Positions 60,286-64,000 of a stretch of 64,000 nt of DNA are shown here, one piece after another; positions within the stretch are counted from its first letter, which is position 1; every line of letters starts with the position of its first letter. The stretch comes from JACCVL01 sp963695375. Lineage in GTDB: Bacteria; Actinomycetota; Actinomycetes; Propionibacteriales; Nocardioidaceae. The stretch is from contig OY968767.1 of assembly GCA_963695375.1 (NCBI GenBank), positions 806,001 through 870,000 on the forward strand, given 5' to 3'. The notes beneath the pieces were generated by a model that made no database searches, had not been told where the DNA came from, and was given only the letters and a program-made list of their open reading frames with translations. Both the position numbers and the translations under genes were made by a program.

Positions 60286-61037
60286 GCCGCGACCGGCACC
60301 CGCAGCGGTGGCGCGGCGGCAACCGCGACGGGGGCGTCGGTGACCGCGCTCAGGTCCGGCAGCGCGCCGGTGTAGCCGCGGCTCAGCATGGCGACGTGCA
60401 CCCGCTCCCCGCGCTCGTAGGACCGGATGAACAGCGCCGCGGCCGCCTGCGCAAGCGTGCGGGCCTGTCGCAGGTCGCGAGCCCGGAAACAGCGTGCGTC
60501 GCGAGCCAGCCGCATCCGCCGCATCTCACCGAGCACGACCTCCACATAGCGCAGCGCGAAGCCGGCGATCTGCACCAGCACGCCGGGCACCCGCAGCTGC
60601 TCGAGGCCGCGCAGCAGAGCGACCGGCCGCTGCGTCGCCGCCAGCAGGATCGACGTCCAGACACCGAGGGTGGCGCGGGCGAGCAGGGTGGCGCCGTCGT
60701 GCAGTCCGCTGCTCGACAGCGACAGCCCGAGCACGTCGACCTGCGGCCCGGCGGCGACGAACGGCAGGAGCAGCGCGAAGGTCACGAACGGCAGCTCGAC
60801 CACCGAACGCCGCGCCACCACCCGGTACGGCACTCGTGCCACCGCGGTGAGCACCGCCAGCAGACCGGCGAAGCCGGCATAGGACCACCACTGCGACGGG
60901 GCGACCACGACCGCCAGCACCACCAGCACCGCTCCGACCAGGGCCACCGGCGCCGGCAACCGGTGCAGCACCGACGTTCCCGGCACGTACAGCGCCTCGG
61001 CGACCGACCCGCCGCCGCGGGCAGGGGTGGTGCTCAT
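60282..61037 (-). CDS. cbiQ: metal ECF transporter T component (CbiQ/NikQ)
   Basis: A 251-residue membrane protein with about five TM helices. Coupling motifs are RLARDARCFR and the later AMLSRGYTGALP, both near amphipathic helices that bind the ATPase. The N-terminal segment VPGTSVLHRLPAPVALV resembles the usual start of CbiQ. It overlaps the PDGLE gene at its start (ATGA) and cbiO at its end. Confidence 0.92.
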
Positions 61038-61369
61038 TCTCGCTCCTCGGCGGACTCGGCCTGTCGCTCGGGCGAGCGCCGGCGGACGGCCAGCATCAGC
61101 CCGGCCGCCGCGAGGAAGGTCAGGCCGACGCCGGCGACCCCGGCGACGCCGGTCGACAACCAGCCGTCGTCCACGCCCTCGGTCTCGTAGCCGGCCACGG
61201 GCGACCCGTCGAGGTCGTGCTGACGCTCGGTGTCGGCGAACCCCTGCTCCTCGGCCACCGCGTTCAGTCCGTCCGGCGCCGCGCTGGCGAAGTAGCTCAC
61301 GCCGCCGCCGAGCAGCAGGCAGACCGCGAGCCCCACCGCGACGAACGAGGTCGCGCGCCGGCTCAGCAT
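61034..61369 (-). CDS. PDGLE-domain protein (CbiN/NikN-like)
   Basis: A 111-residue protein with one TM helix at each end (about 8-28 and 75-97) and an extracytoplasmic segment that starts with APDGLNAVAEEQGF, the PDGLE signature with N in place of E. In other genomes this domain replaces or accompanies CbiN in metal ECF systems, and it is often linked with nickel types. The ATG lies inside the cbiM stop region (ATGCTGA), giving strong coupling. Confidence 0.85.
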   Translation of the reverse strand: MLSRRATSFVAVGLAVCLLLGGGVSYFASAAPDGLNAVAEEQGFADTERQHDLDGSPVAGYETEGVDDGWLSTGVAGVAGVGLTFLAAAGLMLAVRRRSPERQAESAEERE

Positions 61370-62088
61370 CGGTCGGCCTCGGTCCCGGTGGCGACCGGCG
61401 GTCCGCCGGCCGGGGCTGCGGCCAGCGCGGCACTGGTCGGCAGCAGATGCCGGGCGCCGCGGACGAGGTCGGGGCGGACCTGGAGGACGCTGCTCACCGT
61501 GGCCGCCGTGATGACGCCCTCCCCGATCCCGATCAGCAGGTGCACCCCGAGCATCGCGGCGCCGAGCGTGCCGAGCGGAACCGCGGCGGTCCCGCCGAGG
61601 GCGTACAGGCCGACGAACACAGCGGCCGCGGCGGGCACGGAGAGGGCGGCTCCGACGAACGCGGCGGCAACCACGCCGCTCCGGGTCGACGGCAGCAGTC
61701 GGCTCAGCAGCGCGAAGGCGCCGTAGCCGACCACCACGGTGGTCACGGCCATCAGGTCGATGTTGGTTCCGAGCGCGGTGAGCCCGCCGTCGGCGAAGAG
61801 CAGCGCCTGGATGCCGAGCACGACGGCGACGCAGAGCGCCCCGGTGAACGGGCCGACCAGGATGGCCGCCAGCACGCCGCCGAGCAGGTGCCCCGACGTC
61901 CCGGCCCCGATGGGGAAGGTGAGCATCTGCGCCGCGAACACGAACGCCGCCACCAGCCCGGCCATCGGAGCGGTGCGCTCGTCCAGCTCGCGCCGGGCCC
62001 CGCGGACGCACACCGTGACCGCCCCAGCGGCCACCGCCGCCGTCAGTGCCGAGGTCGGCGCGTCGAGGAACCCGTCGGGCACGTGCAC
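61363..62088 (-). CDS. cbiM: metal ECF transporter S component (CbiM/NikM)
   Basis: A 241-residue membrane protein with about seven TM helices. The chosen GTG at 62088 gives the N-terminus M-H-V-P-D-G-F-L. In this family the free N-terminus and His2 bind the metal directly, so this start is functionally required. A strong GGAGGAGG lies eight bases upstream. Other motifs are FPIGAGTSGHLLGG with a metal-binding His and GVHLLIGIGEGVIT. Longer upstream frames are not real. The promoter carries a Nur-like box, raising the question of nickel versus cobalt. Confidence 0.92.
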   Translation of the reverse strand: MHVPDGFLDAPTSALTAAVAAGAVTVCVRGARRELDERTAPMAGLVAAFVFAAQMLTFPIGAGTSGHLLGGVLAAILVGPFTGALCVAVVLGIQALLFADGGLTALGTNIDLMAVTTVVVGYGAFALLSRLLPSTRSGVVAAAFVGAALSVPAAAAVFVGLYALGGTAAVPLGTLGAAMLGVHLLIGIGEGVITAATVSSVLQVRPDLVRGARHLLPTSAALAAAPAGGPPVATGTEADRC

Positions 62089-62134
62089 GGGGCGGCCTCC
62101 TCCTTGCGCCTGCGACGGATCAGCGGACCCCGCC

Positions 62135-62174
62135 ATCGTGTCGCGCCACACTCGTTGTTGCAAGTGGTTCGCAA
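62135..62174 (-). promoter_or_regulatory. Nur-box-like operator over the -35 of cbiM
   Basis: TTGCAA-N5-TCGCAA on the plus strand (62158-62174) matches the TTGCAA-N5-TTGCAA box of the Fur-family nickel regulator Nur with one mismatch. On the minus strand TTGCAA (62163-62158) is a -35 and CACGAT (62140-62135) a -10, exactly 17 bases apart. Binding would block the -35. It lies in the 110-base gap before cbiM. Confidence 0.65.
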
Positions 62175-62198
62175 CTGGCTCGGCGGTGGATGGGTGCC

Positions 62199-62954
62199 TC
62201 ACCGGGAGAGTGCGGCGTGCATCTCCCACACCAGCACCTCGACCGGCGTTCGTGCCGACAGCCGCTGCCCGCCGGAGCCGGTGATCCGCACCGCGTCACC
62301 GGTGTGCAGGAGTCCGGCGCTCTCCACGTCGGCCGAGCCCGAGGCGAGGTAGGCGTGCAGGTACGGCGCCTCCGGCAGCAGCACCTCCTGCCCCGGACGC
62401 AGCCGGGCGACGTGCAGCGCGGCATCCCGCTGGTGGATCCGGACGCCGGCTGAGTCGGCGTGCCGGGGCAGGCCACTCGCGACGGTGCACCAGGCGCCCG
62501 CCAGCTCGCTCGGATCGAGCTCCCGCTGCTCGTAGCCCGGCTGCACCGACGGCTGATCGGGCTGCACCTGCATCTGCACGAAGCGCAGCGGGCGGTCCGG
62601 CGCGGCGTTGCGCTCGGAGTGCACCACGCCGCTGCCGGCGCTCATCCGCTGGGCCGAGCCCGGGTGCACCACCCCAGAGCAGCCGGTGGAGTCGCGGTGT
62701 GCCAGCGCGCCCTCGAGAACCCAGGTCACGACCTCGGTGTCCCGGTGGACGTGGTCGGCGAAGCCCGCCCCCGGTGCGACCGAGTGGTCGTTGCTCGCCA
62801 GCAACAGCCCGAAGGAGGTGTTCGCCGGGTCGTAGTGCGACCCGAACGCGAACGAGTGCCTCGACACGAGCCATCCGGTGCGGGTGGTGCAGCGCTGGTC
62901 CGCGCGCCGGACGTCGACCGACTCCGCGCTGCCGGCCCGGTCCGCGCTGGTCAT
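62199..62954 (-). CDS. pirin-like bicupin (YhhW type)
   Basis: A 251-residue pirin-family protein, distinct from the longer one at 41 kb. The metal-ligand set appears as FADHVHRDTEVVTWVLEG (two His, one Glu) and SAGSGVVHSERN (third His); RHSFAFGSHYDP is the family's N-terminal block. YhhW-type members show quercetinase activity in vitro. The ATG at 62954 is taken as start; a GTG nine codons upstream in the same frame is an alternative. Confidence 0.87.
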   Translation of the reverse strand: MTSADRAGSAESVDVRRADQRCTTRTGWLVSRHSFAFGSHYDPANTSFGLLLASNDHSVAPGAGFADHVHRDTEVVTWVLEGALAHRDSTGCSGVVHPGSAQRMSAGSGVVHSERNAAPDRPLRFVQMQVQPDQPSVQPGYEQRELDPSELAGAWCTVASGLPRHADSAGVRIHQRDAALHVARLRPGQEVLLPEAPYLHAYLASGSADVESAGLLHTGDAVRITGSGGQRLSARTPVEVLVWEMHAALSR

Positions 62955-63014
62955 GCCGAGGTCAACGGTGGGCCGGCGCACCGCTGTTCCATGGTCCTCG
63001 GCTCAGCCCTCGGC

Positions 63015-63446
63015 TCAGTCCTCGACGAACTCGCCGTGGCTGGCCTCATAGCGAAAGCTGTGCACGGCCCGCTCCGCCGCCGCCTGGCTGGGATAGCCCA
63101 CGGCCGACACCGCGAGCAGCGCGCCGCCGGCACGCGTCAGCAGCCGCCAGCGGTGGTGCCCGTCCTCGTCGGTGAAGGTCTCGGCGGGCGCGGTCGCCGC
63201 GCACACCCGCACCCGGAAGGTGTCACGGGCGGCCTGGTGCGAGGTCGGCGCCGGCCGGGGGGCGGTGGCGACCGGTGATCCGCCACCTCGCCGGGTGAGC
63301 CACCAACGCCAGCCATCCGGGTGCCCTCGACGCAGCACGTAGGCCGCCGATGGTGGCGGGAGTGCGGGGGAACGGTGCGCGCCGGTTCCCTCGCCCAGCA
63401 CCGCACCGCGCGCGTCGCGCCCGGACGGCATGGGCAGCAGGGACAT
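63015..63446 (-). CDS. DUF1508-like small protein
   Basis: A 143-residue protein. The C-terminal half (HHRWRLLTRAGGALLAVSAVGYPSQAAAERAVHSFRYEA) fits the YegP/DUF1508 fold, in which such a unit pairs with a second copy; the N-terminal half contains a weaker similar stretch (GWRWWLTRRGG). Function is unknown in this family. The ATG has GGAG about five bases upstream. It is low in charge-neutral composition and rich in Pro/Ala/Arg at the front. Confidence 0.65.
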   Translation of the reverse strand: MSLLPMPSGRDARGAVLGEGTGAHRSPALPPPSAAYVLRRGHPDGWRWWLTRRGGGSPVATAPRPAPTSHQAARDTFRVRVCAATAPAETFTDEDGHHRWRLLTRAGGALLAVSAVGYPSQAAAERAVHSFRYEASHGEFVED

Positions 63447-63629
63447 GGCGGCTCCAGCATCGGCGACCCCTCCACCTTGGCGGCGTCCCGGCGATCCCGC
63501 ACGTCGAGGCCGGGTTGCCGAACGGCAGCGTCCGCGGCGATGGCGCAGCCGACGAGACCCCTACCGGCCGCCACCCCGGGGGGTGTGCCGCCGGTCCCGA
63601 GGGCGGAGTCTGGCGCCCCCTTCAGGCCG

Positions 63630-63701
63630 TCAGAGGACGAGGATCAGGACGACGATGACGGCGATGACGAGAGCTGCGATCGCGATCGTGCGGGTGTCCA
63701 T
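63630..63701 (-). CDS. 23-residue single-TM membrane peptide
   Basis: The peptide reads MDTRT followed by an uninterrupted hydrophobic helix of Ile, Ala, Val and Leu to the C-terminus. The ATG at 63701 has a perfect AAGGAG six bases upstream, which is the main argument that it is real; a longer in-frame extension adds a His-run and basic residues and is unlikely. It is too small to be called by length rules. It could be a regulator of a membrane complex. No partner is evident; the next gene is a disulfide oxidoreductase. Confidence 0.6.
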   Translation of the reverse strand: MDTRTIAIAALVIAVIVVLILVL

Positions 63702-63834
63702 GCGGGCTCCTTGCGCTCTGCGGTGAGCTCGTGCGAGCTCGGCTGGGACCGCGTGGTGATGGTGATGGCGTCTCCGGGCCAACGCAAGTCGGGCGCGCGC
63801 GCCGCTCCCGGTCACCGGCCGGCCTCAGAGGCCG

Positions 63835-64000
63835 TAGGACTCCAGCAGCCGCAGCCAGACCTCGCTGATCGTCGGGTACGACGGCACCGCGTGCCAGAGC
63901 CGATCCAGGGTCACCTCGCCCACCACCGCCACCGTGGCAGCGTGCACCAGCTCGGTCACCGCCGGCCCCACGAACGAAGCGCCCACGACGATCCGCCGGT
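63835..64000 (-). CDS. pyridine-nucleotide-disulfide oxidoreductase, C-terminal end (partial)
   Basis: The last 54 codons of a gene running off the window. The translation ends with VVGASFVGPAVTELVHAATVAVVGEVTLDRLWHAVPSYPTISEVWLRLL, cited here for its G-P-x-V-x-E-L-x-H and H-A-V-x-S-Y-P-T-x-S-E pattern. This is the dimerisation domain of glutathione/mycothione/lipoamide reductase-type flavoproteins, with the active-site His-x-Pro/Ser-Tyr-Pro-T-x-S-E motif. It could be a mycothione reductase or mercuric reductase-like enzyme. The stop is the TGA at 63837-63835. Confidence 0.8.

Overview
The window is a very GC-rich chromosomal segment with dense, tightly packed genes, frequent GTG starts and 1-8 nt stop/start overlaps. 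The gene content (mprA-mprB-pepD order, mycothiol-type maleylpyruvate isomerase fold, F420-type PPOX enzyme, divergent glgA/glgC as in mycobacteria, HelD-family RNA polymerase motor, PDGLE-type metal ECF transporter) points to a free-living actinomycete. A Geodermatophilaceae-like or related lineage is my guess, not something the sequence proves. I see no IS element, prophage, CRISPR array, rRNA or tRNA. Base composition looks uniform, so this reads as core chromosome.

Layout. 0-6 kb: SDR, PaaN-like aldehyde dehydrogenase, GNAT acetyltransferase, PaaI thioesterase and a secreted GH51-like glycosidase. 6-9.7 kb: a bkdA-bkdB-bkdC type 2-oxoacid dehydrogenase operon. 10-16.9 kb: ScyD-like secreted protein, aromatic aminotransferase, EamA exporter, DDAH-like amidinotransferase with a divergent GntR regulator, membrane protein, LMW phosphatase, fructosamine kinase. 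17-20.3 kb: mprA-mprB-pepD envelope-stress module with matching direct repeats in front of mprA and pepD. 20.4-24.2 kb: three chorismate enzymes (pabB, pabA, and a PhzE-like fused synthase), preceded by a four-copy 62-bp hairpin array. 24.5-30.5 kb: membrane metallophosphoesterase, then a DUF4129/MoxR/DUF58 operon. 30.5-38.4 kb: repeated dimeric-barrel protein, DUF2087, HelD-family helicase, RidA, enoyl-CoA hydratase, MFS exporter, SDR, GGDEF cyclase. 38.5-48.2 kb: fasciclin lipoprotein, sulfite-oxidase-like enzyme, pirin, glgA/glgC, VOC, kelch lipoprotein, zinc ribbon, CoA transferase. 48.5-53.1 kb: polar amino-acid ABC transporter, PPOX enzyme, L,D-transpeptidase, MDMPI-fold protein.

53.1-62.1 kb is the most interesting part. 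A minus-strand operon begins with a cobalamin riboswitch and encodes a secreted alpha/alpha-toroid protein, a membrane-anchored protein that resembles the C-terminal domain of transcobalamin/intrinsic factor, an ECF T component, a fused double ECF ATPase and an ECF S component. I read it as a B12 capture-and-import system in which a two-protein analogue of animal intrinsic factor feeds an ECF transporter. Next to it lies a CbiM-PDGLE-CbiQ-CbiO metal importer whose promoter carries a Nur-like (nickel regulator) box over its -35.

Two genome-scale patterns recur. First, many genes lack a Shine-Dalgarno and instead have a -10 hexamer of the form NANNNT exactly 5-7 nt before the start codon, the signature of leaderless transcription; several intergenic gaps hold divergent pairs of these. 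Second, a 20-22 bp element beginning TCACGATCCGCGACTT occurs eight times in three intergenic spots, often as facing inverted copies.

62.2-64 kb holds a pirin-like bicupin, a DUF1508-like protein, a 23-residue membrane peptide and the C-terminal end of a pyridine-nucleotide-disulfide oxidoreductase cut by the window edge.
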